A DNA stretch of 64,000 nt, taken from assembly GCF_002878395.1 (NCBI RefSeq), contig NC_061116.1, positions 126,642,433 to 126,706,432 of the forward strand. Direction: 5' to 3'. Positions 10,261 through 22,025 of this stretch are shown piece after piece (position 1 is the first letter of the stretch; every line of letters begins with the position of its first letter). The stretch comes from Capsicum annuum. Taxonomy: Eukaryota; Streptophyta; Magnoliopsida; Solanales; Solanaceae. The position numbers were made by a program, and so were the translations under genes. Below the pieces are notes generated by a model. It did no database searches, was not told where the DNA came from, and saw only the letters and a program-made list of their open reading frames with translations.

Positions 10261-11849
10261 CAATACACACACACACATGCACACGTATTCACAACCTCAT
10301 TTGAAATCAAATAGGGAAATTTACCTTTTCTCAAAATGACACTCAATAATTTGTAATTCTGTAAGGTTTTTGTATCTTAATTTCTTCCAAAAACTATATA
10401 CAAAAATAAAGTAATATCAATTAAGTTTAATGAATAGTAATACCAATAATAAAGATTTCAAAATGTAAACAAAATCGAAGTAATGAAAAATACAGGAAAG
10501 AGAATACAACTATTAATTGGAAGGTAAAAAAAATAGCAAGACTAAATAAGAAAAAAAAATCAGTTGGGTTCATAATCTAGAAATCATCAACTACTCAGAA
10601 ATAAATTAAAAAACAAAAGACATATCCTCAAGCAATTAGTATCAAATTATTTTTTTACAAATTGCAGAAGAAACTATATTACAATAATTAAATCATTATA
10701 GAATATGATAGTGAGTGTGCGAGTGAATAGTATTCAGAGAAAAATAATCGAAAAGTTCAAAACTAATTCTCTATCGAACCGTATGTGTACACAACAATGG
10801 TCTTTTCTTTCTTTTGTGGAAATAAACTAAGAGTTAAATCAAACCTCCTCCTTAGTCGAGCGAGTTCTTATCTCTATGCTTTCTTTTTCAGATAATCTCA
10901 TAGATTGATATTGTGGAGTTAGAATTCACATATATATAGTATTTTACATAGAGATTTTTATATAGAAATGACTCTTAATTACAATATTATTTTACCATAT
11001 ATGTTGCTTGATTGCTAATCAATTAATAACTTTCATATAATTAATGTGACAATTAAAATATGAAATAACTTTTCCCATATTAATATTTACTTAAAAATCT
11101 AAACAAAGTAAAAATAAATAAATTGATCAAATAATTTGGTCACACAAAAGGATGTGATTTAAACGAATAAGTTTGTTTACTTGTGAAAAAGAGTCTCCAC
11201 ATGGAAGAGAATTAATTGAGATTTTAATTTGTAAGCAATTTACCATTTTGAGCAATAAATTAGTAATAAATTGTTTAGGTAGAATTAGCAAAAAAAATTC
11301 TAGCTAAAAAGGAAATAATCGATATTGATTGAAATTTACTATAAATCGTTTACTTTTATATTTTTTAAAAATTCATTAATATGGCAAAAAAGAGATTTTA
11401 TGTCACGTAAATTATTTTTTATGGTAATATTATACACAATATAGTAAATGTTTTATAGAATAACCTAACATGTTGAAAAAAGTGTATTGATAAAGGGCAA
11501 TTAATAAAAATTAATAATTTTATTAGCAATTTGTAATTCTTAACTTACAACTCAAGTATAAATCGTTTAAATGCGAATATTATGCTTTAATTCTGATTAA
11601 TATAGAATTGTTGAAAAGTAAATACTTAAAGTTTTCTATTTTTGTGCACTACATCTCCTGTAATTTTTTATATTTAATTGATTACATAATTATCTCTCTT
11701 TCTGTAATTATAGTTTTCATTCAATATTAGTCAAACTTAGTTGATTTATATATACTATAATATGAAAATTTTGAATAAATCTATAATATTAATGTTCCTT
11801 AACTCTTAATATTTTTCGTCCAATATAAATAAAACTTAGTTATTTTTTA

Positions 11850-12190
11850 TTACAATATAAAATAAATATGAAATAATTAACTACTATTCTTAGTATGAAA
11901 TAATTAAATAATCATAATAGTTTTCTTCTAATAGAAATGAATGTTAATTGATTTTCACCACAATATGAAATAACATTAAATTAAATAATATTAAATCATA
12001 ATAATTTTCCTCTAATAGAAATGAATGTTAATTATTTTTACCACAATATGAAATAATATTTAATATTTAAATAATCAACAAAATAGCTTTTTGCTATGAA
12101 ATGATAGTTTTTTGTTATAAGAATTCAAATAGTTAGTTCTCAAGATGACACTTGTCTTAACTAGCAATAGTTATGTTAAATATGCATTTT
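11850..12190. repeat. Dispersed AT-rich repeat, second copy
   Basis: This is the partner of 9790-10260, with the same block order and the same closing AGTTCTCAAGATG(C/A)CACTTG sequence. The stretch between the two copies (10261-11849) is AT-rich with no gene I can support. Confidence 0.5.
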
Positions 12191-12466
12191 CTTTTATAAT
12201 TCTATGATTTTTATACAAAATTAGTTAGAATCAACCATGACCAGAATATATGATAAAAATATATTGTTTTTCCATATAAAATTATTGCATCATGATTAGT
12301 TGTATTACAATTTAGTATCACTTACCATAGCCATATATGGTAATGATTGACAGTGTAAAAGTTTGATTTAATATATATACGATTCACTTACCTTAGCCAT
12401 CTACTTTTCATCCATGGGAGTAAGGAAATCTACAATCCACTTACCATAGTCATCTATCATTTGCAT

Positions 12467-12830
12467 GATCTTCTTAAATCACTTGATTGATTGGAATATA
12501 TATTTGAAAATTGAAATACAAATTGTGGAATTAGGAGTATCGTTTGATTGCAATATATATTTGAAAATTGGAATACAGATTGTGGAATTACTACTATAGC
12601 TTGATTGGAATATATCTTTGGAATACAAATTGTAGAATTACTCCTAATAATAGTGAAATTAGGAGTAATTGATGGATGATCTTCTTAAATCACTTGATTG
12701 ATTGAAATATATATTTAAAAATTGGAATACAGATTGTGAAATTACTCCTATAGCTTGATTGGAATATATATTTAGAATACAAATTGTGAAATTACTCCTA
12801 ATGATAGTGGAATTAGGAGTAATTGACGGA
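12467..12830. repeat. Two tandem copies of a unit of about 209 bp
   Basis: ATCTTCTTAAATCACTTG starts near 12468 and again near 12677. Each is followed by GATTG(A/G)AATATATATTT and AATTAC(A/T)CCTA-type blocks, and each closes with a TTAGGAGTAATTGA block. Inside each copy a shorter subrepeat (GATTGGAATATAT...ACAAATTGT) is itself repeated. Confidence 0.65.
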
Positions 12831-13179
12831 ATTTTTGTGTCGATTTTTTTGTAATTTTTACATATCTATGAAATAATCTATATACTAATTAAATAGAAGT
12901 TAAACTTAATTATTTTTTACCACAATGTGAAATATATAAATAATTATAATAGTTTTTCATTAATAGGAGTCAATTCTAATTATTTTTTACCACAATATAA
13001 AATAATAGAATAAAAATAAACAAAAGTACTCATCAAACATTTTGCTTTATTAGATATATAAAGCTGAAATATATAAATAATTATAATAGTGTTCATTCAT
13101 AGGAGTCATTTATAATTATTTTTATCACAATATAAAAATATGAAATAATAGAATAAAAACAAATAATATTGTTCATTCA

Positions 13180-14055
13180 ATATATTTTACCACAATATGA
13201 AAATAAATATGAAAATTTTAAAATTTATATATAAAATAAATAATTAATCAGTAAAATAAATTTTATTGCCAAAAAAATAGATTTTTGTTGTCAAAATACC
13301 AAGTGGCTAGTTCTCAATATGCCATTTGGCATAATTTTATGCAAACTTCTTTGCTTTATTATATATAGAGATAAAAAAATTTAAAAAGCTATATATAAAA
13401 TAAATAATTAATCAATAAAATAAATTTTTTTGCCAAGAAAATAGTTTTTTGTTACCAAAATACCGAGTGGTTAGTTCTCAATATGCCACTTAACATAATT
13501 TTATGTAAACTTCTTTGCTTTATTATATATATAGATATGAAAATTTAAAAATCTATATATAAAATAAATAAATAATCAGTAAAATAAATTTTGTTGCCAA
13601 AAAAATAGATTTTTGTTGTCAAAATACCAAGTGGCTAGTTCTCAATATGCCACTTGACATAATTTTATGCAAACTTCTTTGCTTTATTATATATATAGAT
13701 ATGAAAATTTAAAAATCTATATATAAAATAAATAATTAATCAGTAAATAATTTTTTTTTTGCTAAAATACCAAGTGACAAGTTCTTAATATGCCATTTGG
13801 CATAATTTTATGCAAACTTCTTTGTTTTGCTATATATATAGACTTAGCATAATTTTATACAAACTTCTTTGCTTTATTATATATATAGATATGAAAATTT
13901 AAAAATCTATATATAAAATAAATAATTAACCAGTAAAATAAATTTTATTTCCAAGAAAATAATTTTTTGTTGCTAAAATACCAAGTAGCTAGTTCTCAAT
14001 ATTTCACTTGGCATAATTTTATGCAAATTTCTTTACTTTATTATATATAGAGATA
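13180..14055. repeat. Tandem array of about 165 bp units with Helitron-like terminal motif
   Basis: The marker CTTCTTTGCTTTATTATATA recurs near 13347, 13511, 13676 and 13865, with diverged copies near 13813 and 14027. Each unit also has AAATAAATAATTAATCAGTAAA, a TTTTTTGTTG(T/C)...AAAATACC block and AGTTCTCAATATGCCA. Read on the minus strand, a unit boundary is TCTATATATATAATAAAG, like the 5' end (TC then AT-rich) described for plant Helitrons. No Rep/helicase frame is present, and the Helitron link is inference. Confidence 0.55.
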
Positions 14056-14659
14056 AGATTCTAATGAGGCTGGGCATGGTTATATTTTACTTCATCCATC
14101 TCAAATTTCTTAATTTGATTTTTTATCTTACTAGTTTATTTTTATTAATTAAGAAGAAATAATTTTTTTTTATATTTTATCCTTTAAATTAATTATTTTT
14201 TATAAATATTATTTAATAGAAGCACTATAATAAATTAATTATATTATTAATTATTTATTTTATTTAATGTGTTATCTCAATTTAAAACGAATAATCTGAG
14301 AGGGGGAGTATCTTTCTTTTCGGTGCCGGACAAACACCAACTCATAACATACTGACCTAAAACACGCACTCACACGCACGCTCTGTGCGACTTGTCTGAA
14401 TACCTATACATTCGGATGCTTCTTCCGACATTTTCCAGATCCAAACCCCGCTGATTCTCCCCTCACTTATTTTAGATCTCAACTTCAATTCTTCATTTCA
14501 CCTTTCCCTCAAATCTTGCAGCAAATATATAGAAAGAATACAATTGATAAATTCTGGCATTATTTGTATGTATTGCTTTAGCTAAGTTCAGATCTCTCTT
14601 TGTTCAATTATCTGTTGTCTTCTTTCCTTACAGATCTGTACGTCACAGCCTCCGATCTG

Positions 14660-14884
14660 GTATGTTTGGACTTAAATACCTGTTTGATTTTTTTTCTTTC
14701 CTAATTTGTTTGGCGATTTTTTTACTACTTGATTATCCTTTTATGGGTATAGTTCAAACTGATTGAACTAATATTCTCTTTGATTCAAGATGTGTCAAAG
14801 TATTTAATTTCTTTCTACGGTATACAATTATGGTATTAACACCTCAAATCTTGAAATTATGACATTCCAATCCGTGATCTGCAG
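14660..14884 (+). other. 5'-UTR intron of the clathrin adaptor gene
   Basis: A donor GTATGTTTGG follows CCGATCTG at 14660, and an acceptor CTGCAG ends at 14884, 35 bases before the ATG. Between them the sequence is T-rich, as in plant introns. The leader upstream (about 14330-14659) is markedly less AT-rich than the flanking DNA and pyrimidine-rich, consistent with a first non-coding exon. Leader introns often raise expression of housekeeping genes in plants. Confidence 0.65.
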
Positions 14885-14919
14885 AAAACAAAGAAGTAAA
14901 GATCTAGTTTTGGCTTCCC

Positions 14920-16851
14920 ATGGCGCCCACCACGATCCGAAAGGCGATAGGGGCGGTGAAGGATCAAACAAGCATAGGGATCGCGAAAGTGGCGAGCAAC
15001 ATGGCACCGGAGTTGGAAGTTGCTATTGTTAAGGCTACTAGCCACGATGATGAACCAGCTGGAGAGAAGTACATAAGAGAGATTCTTCAATTGACTTCAT
15101 ATTCACGGGGTTATGTGAGTGTCTGTATGTCTGCAATATCCAAAAGGTTGGGCAAAACCCGAGATTGGATTGTTGCCCTCAAGTGTTTGATGCTAATTCA
15201 CCGACTTCTCAATGATGGCGATGCTGTATTTCAGCAAGAAATAATGTATGCTACGAGGAGGGGAACAAGGCTGCTCAATTTGTCAGATTTCAGAGATGAG
15301 GCTCACTCGAACTCATGGGATCATTCGGCTTTTGTGAGGACTTATGCTTTATATTTGGATCAGAGGTTAGAATTGATGGTTTTTGAGAGGAAGCAAAATG
15401 GTAGAACTGGTGGAGAGATTGAAAGGTATGGATCTAAGGATGAACAATGGAGATCGCCCCAGAGTTCTAACCGGGGGTATATTTATGATCATGGGGAGTT
15501 CAGAGACGAGCCTGGTTATGGAATGAGGAGGTCGAGATCGTCAGGGGATGTGAGAGAGTCAATACAGGAGAAGAAAGATGTGACTCCTTTGAGAGAGATG
15601 AAGCCTGAAAGGATCTTTGGGAAAATGACTCATTTGCAGAGACTGCTAGATCGGCTTTTGTCTTGTCGGCCAACTGGTTTGGCTAAGAATGAACGGATGG
15701 TCTTGGTTGCTTTGTACCCCGTGGTGAAAGAAAGTTATAAAATTTATACAGATATATGTGATGTTTTGGCCGTTCTGTTGGATAAATTTTTTGATATGGA
15801 GTATGAGGACTGTGTCAAGGCCTTTGATGCCTATGCTAGTGCAGCAAAGCAGATAGATGAGTTGGTGGGATTCTATAACTGGTGCAAGGATATTGGCGTG
15901 GCAAGGTCATCAGAGTACCCAGAAGTGTCGAGGATTACAAGCAAGCTATTAGATACATTGGAGGAGTTCGTGAGAGATAGAGCCAAGGCAATGAAGAGTC
16001 CTGAAAGGAAAGTAGAGAGCCTGCCAGCACCACCGGAAGAGGAGCCAACACCAGATATGAATGAAATTAAAGGATTGACGCCACCAGAGGATTATACTCC
16101 TCCACCTCCTCCTATACCAGAGCCTCCTAAGCTTGTTGTTCAGGAGACCGGAGATCTGGTTGATTTGAGGGAGGAGGGTGTTACTGCCGATGATCAGGGG
16201 AATAAATTTGCCTTGGCATTGTTTGCAGGGCCAGGAACAAGCAATGAAAATGGGTCGTGGGAAGCATTCCCATTCAATGGGGAACCTGAGGTTACGTCTG
16301 CCTGGCAAAATCCAGCTGCTGAGAGTGGTAAGGCTGATTGGGAACTGGCTTTGGTAGAGACGGCAAGTAATTTGTCTAAGCAGAAGGCAGCATTGGGTGG
16401 TGGTCTTGATCCACTATTGTTGAATGGCATGTATGATCAGGGTGTTGTTAGGCAACATGTAGCCACTGCACAATCGAGTGGTGGCAGTGCCAGCAGTGTG
16501 GCATTGCCTGGAATAGGGAAGAGTGCTACACCAGTTTTGGCACTCCCTGCACCTGATGGAACAGTCCAGACAGTTGGACAAGACCCCTTCGCTGCATCTT
16601 TGAGTGTTCCACCACCTTCTTATGTGCAAATGGCAGATTTGCAGAAGAAAGAGCAATTGCTAGTACAGGAACAGATGGTATGGCAGCAGTATACGAGAGA
16701 CGGGATGCAGGGTCAAACGAGTTTGGCCAAGATCACTACTGGAGGATACTATGGTCCCGGGCAAACCCCTGTGATGCCCTATGGAATGCCACCAGTAAAT
16801 GGTGTTGGAATACCACCTGCAGCAGGAGGGTACTACTACACTCCTTACTGA
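14920..16851 (+). CDS. ECA4: ANTH-domain clathrin assembly protein (AP180/ECA4-CAP1 type)
   Basis: This intronless frame encodes 643 residues. The N-terminus (MAPTTIRKAIGAVKDQTSIG) and ANTH domain (about residues 25-165, continuing about 230-370 after a charged loop) match the Arabidopsis At2g25430/At4g32285 pair, endocytic adaptors that bind PI(4,5)P2 and clathrin and associate with the TPLATE complex. K38, K50 and Y51 sit where ANTH proteins bind phosphoinositide. The C-terminal half looks disordered: a proline-rich stretch near 388-410, WEAF at 447-450 and DPF at 555-557, short motifs of the sort that bind AP-2 appendages or clathrin coats, then a Gly/Pro/Tyr-rich tail. Length and lack of introns fit the family. 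The start is supported by the conserved MAP-TIRKAIG opening. I cannot decide which Arabidopsis paralogue is the closer counterpart. There is no sign of decay. Confidence 0.93.
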   Translation: MAPTTIRKAIGAVKDQTSIGIAKVASNMAPELEVAIVKATSHDDEPAGEKYIREILQLTSYSRGYVSVCMSAISKRLGKTRDWIVALKCLMLIHRLLNDGDAVFQQEIMYATRRGTRLLNLSDFRDEAHSNSWDHSAFVRTYALYLDQRLELMVFERKQNGRTGGEIERYGSKDEQWRSPQSSNRGYIYDHGEFRDEPGYGMRRSRSSGDVRESIQEKKDVTPLREMKPERIFGKMTHLQRLLDRLLSCRPTGLAKNERMVLVALYPVVKESYKIYTDICDVLAVLLDKFFDMEYEDCVKAFDAYASAAKQIDELVGFYNWCKDIGVARSSEYPEVSRITSKLLDTLEEFVRDRAKAMKSPERKVESLPAPPEEEPTPDMNEIKGLTPPEDYTPPPPPIPEPPKLVVQETGDLVDLREEGVTADDQGNKFALALFAGPGTSNENGSWEAFPFNGEPEVTSAWQNPAAESGKADWELALVETASNLSKQKAALGGGLDPLLLNGMYDQGVVRQHVATAQSSGGSASSVALPGIGKSATPVLALPAPDGTVQTVGQDPFAASLSVPPPSYVQMADLQKKEQLLVQEQMVWQQYTRDGMQGQTSLAKITTGGYYGPGQTPVMPYGMPPVNGVGIPPAAGGYYYTPY

Positions 16852-17929
16852 TTTTGCAGTACCTTTTTTTTTTGTTGGTTGTTCATTATTTAGCGTTTGA
16901 CCTTTTCCACTGTATTATTTGATGGATGTATCTTCAATTTGTTCATGCTTAGCGAGTCTAGTGGAGGAAAGGGGTAACTGGGGGTGAAGAGAACACATAG
17001 ATTGGTGGTCTCAGGGGAGGGGGGAAGGAGCGGCGGCGGATTATCTGATGTTTGGGAACTCTGTAACCTTGTTGTATGTCTCTTCTCATTTGTAATATAC
17101 GGATTTCTTAAAAGTATTTGTTTAAATAATATGCTCATTTCGAGAGGGGTGTTGTTTGAGTATTGGTGATGTTACATGCTTATTTTTTCAGAGGCTGCTG
17201 TTTGAATTAAAATTTTGTGATGTGAAACTTTGTAGAGAGAGCTCATCTTAAGCTGCTCAAGACTAATTGACCAGATTCTCTGTCGGTTTGCCTCGATGAT
17301 GTGTTGTTTTATACTGAAAACTCGTTTCTATGAAATGAGCTTGGAATTCAGAAATTCTCCAGCAGTCTAGGCAAATAACCATCTTCATGATATATGTTGT
17401 TATGTAATGTGGCTAGGACCTTCTTAACTTTGTCATCGAGGCTCCGACTCATGTTTGATGATTCAGTATGCTTCACATACGGAGTGAGAAGCTGAAACAA
17501 TGCAAGATTTCTTGATCTGCCTATAGTTGATTCCGTTAGTGTATTTGGACTTAAATGTAGAATCTTGTTCACTGTACCACACGACCTAGGCTCCAATGGA
17601 ATTCAGGATGAAAACTGTTTTCATTCAAAGCCAAGCAAACTTACCCTCCGAAAAGAGAGCTTTGCCAGAGTTTAAAAGGAATTGATTGAGCTCACGTCAA
17701 AAATGAAAGTTTACAGGGAATTTGTTTGAGCTCTCGTAGGAGATGTAGGCAACATGCGAGTCTGTTTGGCTTCTTGTTCTTATTAATCAGGATCTCATGA
17801 GAGAGGTCTGCAGAGGTAGAGTGCACGTAGGTGGAGAGGTGGTTCAAAGACCATTTTTAAAAATATAAAGAATAATATCCATTTTTATATTTTAAATGAG
17901 AATTTTGTAAGTTATATTCTTATTTTACA
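16852..17929. other. 3' flank of the clathrin adaptor gene, otherwise gene-free
   Basis: About 400 bases of T-rich sequence after the stop fit a 3' UTR. Between 17340 and 17600 there is a less AT-rich patch with an open minus-strand frame lacking an ATG; I do not call it a gene. Confidence 0.45.
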
Positions 17930-18290
17930 CTTTGTTTGGATGATGGTTTGACATGATTTCATAATGTACGGTATTGTATGGTATAGAATTGTAATGTACA
18001 GTATTATACAATACAATGTTTGGATGAACTGTATCGTTTACTGCTGTTTAATAATAGTTTTATTATTTGGTTTGACAGTATGATACTGTATCGTAACCGG
18101 TAAGTTTACTAAAATGTCCTTAATTATTATAAATGTTAAATCTATCAATAATTGTATGGTATAGTATTGTACTGTACAGTATTCTACAATACAATGTTTG
18201 GATAGACTGTATCGTTTACTGTTGTTTAACAACAGTAAACAACAGTTTTATTGTTTGGTTTGACGGTATGATAATGTCATAATCGGTCCT
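17930..18290. repeat. Internally duplicated MITE-like sequence
   Basis: A block containing TATGGTATAG(A/T)ATTGTA(A/C)TGTACAGTATT, AATACAATGTTTGGAT and ACTGTATCGTTTACTG occurs at about 17974 and about 18158, a period near 187 bases. Each is followed by a TTTGGTTTGACRGTATGATA block. TGTTTGGAT-type ends and GTATTGTAC...GTACAATAC-type complementarity suggest a hAT-like MITE that was duplicated. I could not delimit target duplications. Confidence 0.5.
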
Positions 18291-18719
18291 TTAATTATTA
18301 TAAATGTTTATTTTATTGATAATTGTTAGTAAAATAATTTTTTTTCTACTAATTTGTCACAAATTATACCATCTAAATATATTAAGTTGCTAAATGAGTA
18401 AATTCTAACAAAATCAATTAAAGATTATATCAAAATACATGTAATCAGATTATTTTTTATAGTAACAAATTTTATTTCTTTTGGGTGTTTTGAGACGTGA
18501 CACCAACGACAAGTATAAAGTTTGAATGCATCTTTTGTGTATGATGTAGGTGCATTCGGTGTGGAACCCAAAAATATATTTTATTTGTAAAATAAATTAG
18601 TTCTTAACTTATTTTCTTGTATTTATTACACAAGTAAAAAAATATTATTTAAATACATTTATATATATTTAATGCAAAACAATGGGAGAGGTAAAATTAT
18701 TTTTTTCTTTTAAAAAAAA

Positions 18720-19110
18720 TATTTGCGGGGTTGGAGGTAGTGGAGTTTGGTTGGGGTGGGGTAGGGGAGTCAGGGTAGGGGTGGAGTAAGAATTTTTTTT
18801 TTTGAATTATTTTAAAATTAATTTTTTTGGGAGAGGGGGAGGGGAGCTTGATAGGGGTGGGGTAAGAATTTTTTTTTCAAACTTTATAGAAAACAAATTT
18901 TAAAAACAAAATAGAAATTGATGGGGGAGGGGGAGGAGGGATAAGAAAAAAGTTTTAATTTATTTTTTTTAAAATTTGAGGTGAAGATTTGATAGGGGGT
19001 GGAATAAGAAAAAAAAAGAATTTTTTTAAGAAAGAAATTTTAAAAATAAAAATAAATTGATTTTTTTAGTGGGGGTTTGGGGGTGGGGGGTGGGGGGAAA
19101 GAGTTAGGAT
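18720..19110. repeat. G-rich degenerate repeat with G-quadruplex potential
   Basis: Three or four degenerate copies of a unit made of a G-rich half (GGGGTGGGGTA) and a poly-T/A half (AGAATTTTTTTTT) follow one another. The last part, about 19072-19099, has four or more G runs of five or six separated by one to three bases on the plus strand. Confidence 0.65.
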
Positions 19111-19467
19111 AGCAGGTGAAGTTAAATAATATTGAATAAAAAATAAAATAAAGCTATATAATATTAAGTAAGAATATAATTGATAAAAAATAAGCAAATC
19201 ATAAAATATCATCAAATTTAAAATTACATAAAATGAGAATTTTTATGATTATCAAACTATATATGAAGTTAAATTATATCATACAATATATTTGAAAAAA
19301 CAATCAAGTCATATATGATTCTCTTTAGTTATCCTATCATATCATAGCATGAGAAATCACTACACAAGGTGTTAAGGAATTCATACTTAAATTTCAATTT
19401 GGAAATGTTAGATTAAGGAATTGTGTACTTAAATTTCAATTTGGAAATGTCAGAATATATGTAGGAC

Positions 19468-20355
19468 TAGGGGTGTTCATGGATCGGTTTGGGTCGGTTA
19501 TTGGTCAAAATCATAACCAAATCAACTTAGTCGGTTTTTAAATTTCTAAAACCAAACCAAGCCAACACAAAAAAATAACCGTCGGTTTGGTTCTTACCGG
19601 TTTAGTTCGGTTCGGTTTATAACTTTAGTTAATAATAAAAGTTGAAATTTTTCTTAAAATAATTCAATTCAACATATGAGATGTCAACCGAGTGTTGTCC
19701 CTCAATCTTGAAACTAAGATGTCAATTTAGTGTTATACTTAGGCAAAGCCATGAGCAACACCATACAAACGCTTCTACAAAAGTATTTAGAAACTACATA
19801 TAAGAGAATGATATGATAAACCCCCAAAAGTTAAACACATAACTTTTTTGCTCAATAGGGACCAAAGAGAAAGTTTAAAACTAGTGATTAATTATAGTTT
19901 AATAAAATTCACCTATAAAATTTCATAGACAATAAGATGATTTTCACAATTAGTATCATTTGCCATTCAAAGTGCGAAAATCATATAGAATCTCATAATG
20001 TACCATCAACTAGATGGAGACATATGACTAAAAGTGCTATGACTAAAGTTAAATTTATGATTAAAATTTAAAATATCAAAAATATTTATATTTTATTTAT
20101 GAATAATATATAAATAATTTATATATGCATATGTATGTGTGTATATACATACATATATATATATTATATATATATATATATAATTTTTGTCGGTTCGGTT
20201 TAGTTATTTTGTCGGTTATTTTAGAGTAAAATCAAAATCAAACAACATAAGTATCAATTTTAAAAATTTAAAATCAAACCAAATAAACCCTAATCAAAAT
20301 ATCAATTTTTTTAATCGGTTTGATTTGGTTCACGGTTCAATCATGAACACCCCTA
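19468..20355. mobile_element. Non-autonomous hAT-type element, 888 bp
   Basis: Terminal inverted repeats TAGGGGTGTTCATG (19468) and CATGAACACCCCTA (ending 20355) are exact. An 8 bp target duplication TGTAGGAC flanks the element at 19460-19467 and 20356-20363. Subterminal TCGGTTTGG/ACCAAACC motifs repeat at both ends. An 8 bp duplication and a YAGGGGTG end are hallmarks of hAT elements. There is no transposase frame; the interior is AT-rich with a TA microsatellite near 20145-20182. Confidence 0.88.
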
Positions 20356-20489
20356 TGTAGGACAATTGATTTTGAGATGAGGGGCGAAAAGAAACATTTT
20401 GAAAGCAGGAGGACAATTGATTTTAAGCTTAAGGGCCCAAAAAAAAAACATATTGAAACCGGGAAGGAAGATATTATCTATAATCTATT

Positions 20490-20550
20490 TATATCTATAC
20501 CTATATCTATATCTATATCTATATCTATAATTTATATCTATAATCTATAA
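20490..20550. repeat. CTATAT hexamer microsatellite
   Basis: Imperfect repeats of TATATC/CTATAT lie in the gene-free stretch 20364-20781, which otherwise shows only A-rich DNA. Confidence 0.7.
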
Positions 20551-20781
20551 TATATTAAAAGTGTGAAAATCTTTAAAAAAAAGTAATTTAAACATTTTGT
20601 CTTTCATTAAAATATTTCGCAATAGATAAAATCGTCATTTACTCCATTATATAAATTTTTCTATTTAAATAATATAAGTATACAAAGTTCATTTAAGAAA
20701 AAGAAACCAAAAATGTCTTGAAAAAAAAACAAAAAAAAAAAACTAAACCTTAAAAAGAAGACAGGCTAATTTGTTAAATCA

Positions 20782-21689
20782 AGGGTGTGTTTGGTATGAT
20801 GGAAAATATTTTTCATGGAAAATGTTTTCTTGAAAAATGTTTTCCTGGAAAATAAGTTGGTTTTCTATTTATTTTCTCATGTTTGGTTGGTAAGTGAAAA
20901 ATATTTTCCGAAAAATATTTTATGGTGTTTGGTTGGTGAGTATAAACTATTCTTTAGAAAAATATTTTCTAGTGTTTGATTGGTGAGTGAAAAAATATTT
21001 TTTTAGAAAATACTACTAACTGTTAACTAGTATATCAGTACCTCTAGCAACTCAACAATTTGTAAGAACTAGTTTAAGCATAACAAATAATATCAATATC
21101 GAATACTAAAATATTACAATCTCTAAATTTAAGCAACTATTAATTAGCAAATATAGGAGACACTTTTTAATATTTTGTCAGGACAATCTCAAGATACTAC
21201 AATCAATAGAAATACAACGGAACGACAAACTTATTTAACCTCGTGAAACAAGTTACATCAATGACAAAATGAAATATGCAATTAACAAAAGTAACATAGG
21301 TAAGTCTTCCTCTATGTATATGAAAATAACAATACATTCAACGAACATTGAAATGGAAAAAATTCGAGCCTCACTATTTTTGATTTCAAGCAGTGAAAAA
21401 TTGAAGCACAGCACAGTGAAAATATTTCCGAGCAATGTAAATTTTTTTAGAAATGTGAATTTTTTGAGTCATGTGAATATGAGTGTTGTTGGGGTGGGGA
21501 ACAGGGGTGAGGGTAGGGTCATAAGTCACATTTGTCATTTTCTGAGAAATGACTTCCCAACCCATGAGGGAAGTCATTTTCCCTCAAATTGAGGAAAATG
21601 AGTTGGTGTGAAAAATGTTTTCCAAACATTTTATTGCAACCAAACAAGGAAAAATAGGAAAACATTTGCCATCATACCAAACACACCCT
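20782..21689. mobile_element. MITE-like element, about 908 bp
   Basis: The left end, AGGGTGTGTTTGGTATGATGG, is the reverse complement of the right end CCATCATACCAAACACACCCT. Inside, GGAAAATATTTTTC and GTTTGGTTGGTGAGTGAAAAAT-like blocks are repeated near both ends. I see no clean target duplication and no transposase, so the superfamily is unassigned. Target sites may have decayed. Confidence 0.75.
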
Positions 21690-22025
21690 AGATAAAAGGA
21701 AATAATACAAATTCAAAGTGAAAAAGGATACAAAAAAAGTAAAAAAAAATTCAAATTATTCTAATATTAATAAATAATTATAAAAAAAATTTAAAAATTT
21801 ACCATTTTAGATAATTACTTGATAGAACTAAGAAAATGATATAACTTTTTGTAGTACGAGATAGTACCATATTTATTTGTGATTTAAATAGATATAACAT
21901 TGATTGATGCAAACACACGTGCAATACACGTATACTAAACTAGTTAAAATAATATTATGCCAACATATAAAAAGGATAGCTCGGTGCACTAAAGCTATCT
22001 CACTACAAAAGTGTATAGTACGCAG

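Noticed and set aside
15949..16656. Several minus-strand frames inside the clathrin adaptor gene
   Set aside because: Antisense shadows of a strongly conserved coding sequence.
17348..17596. Minus-strand open frame of 82 codons downstream of the clathrin adaptor gene
   Set aside because: It has no ATG start and no recognisable family. Composition is somewhat gene-like, so a decayed exon remains possible, but I cannot support a call.
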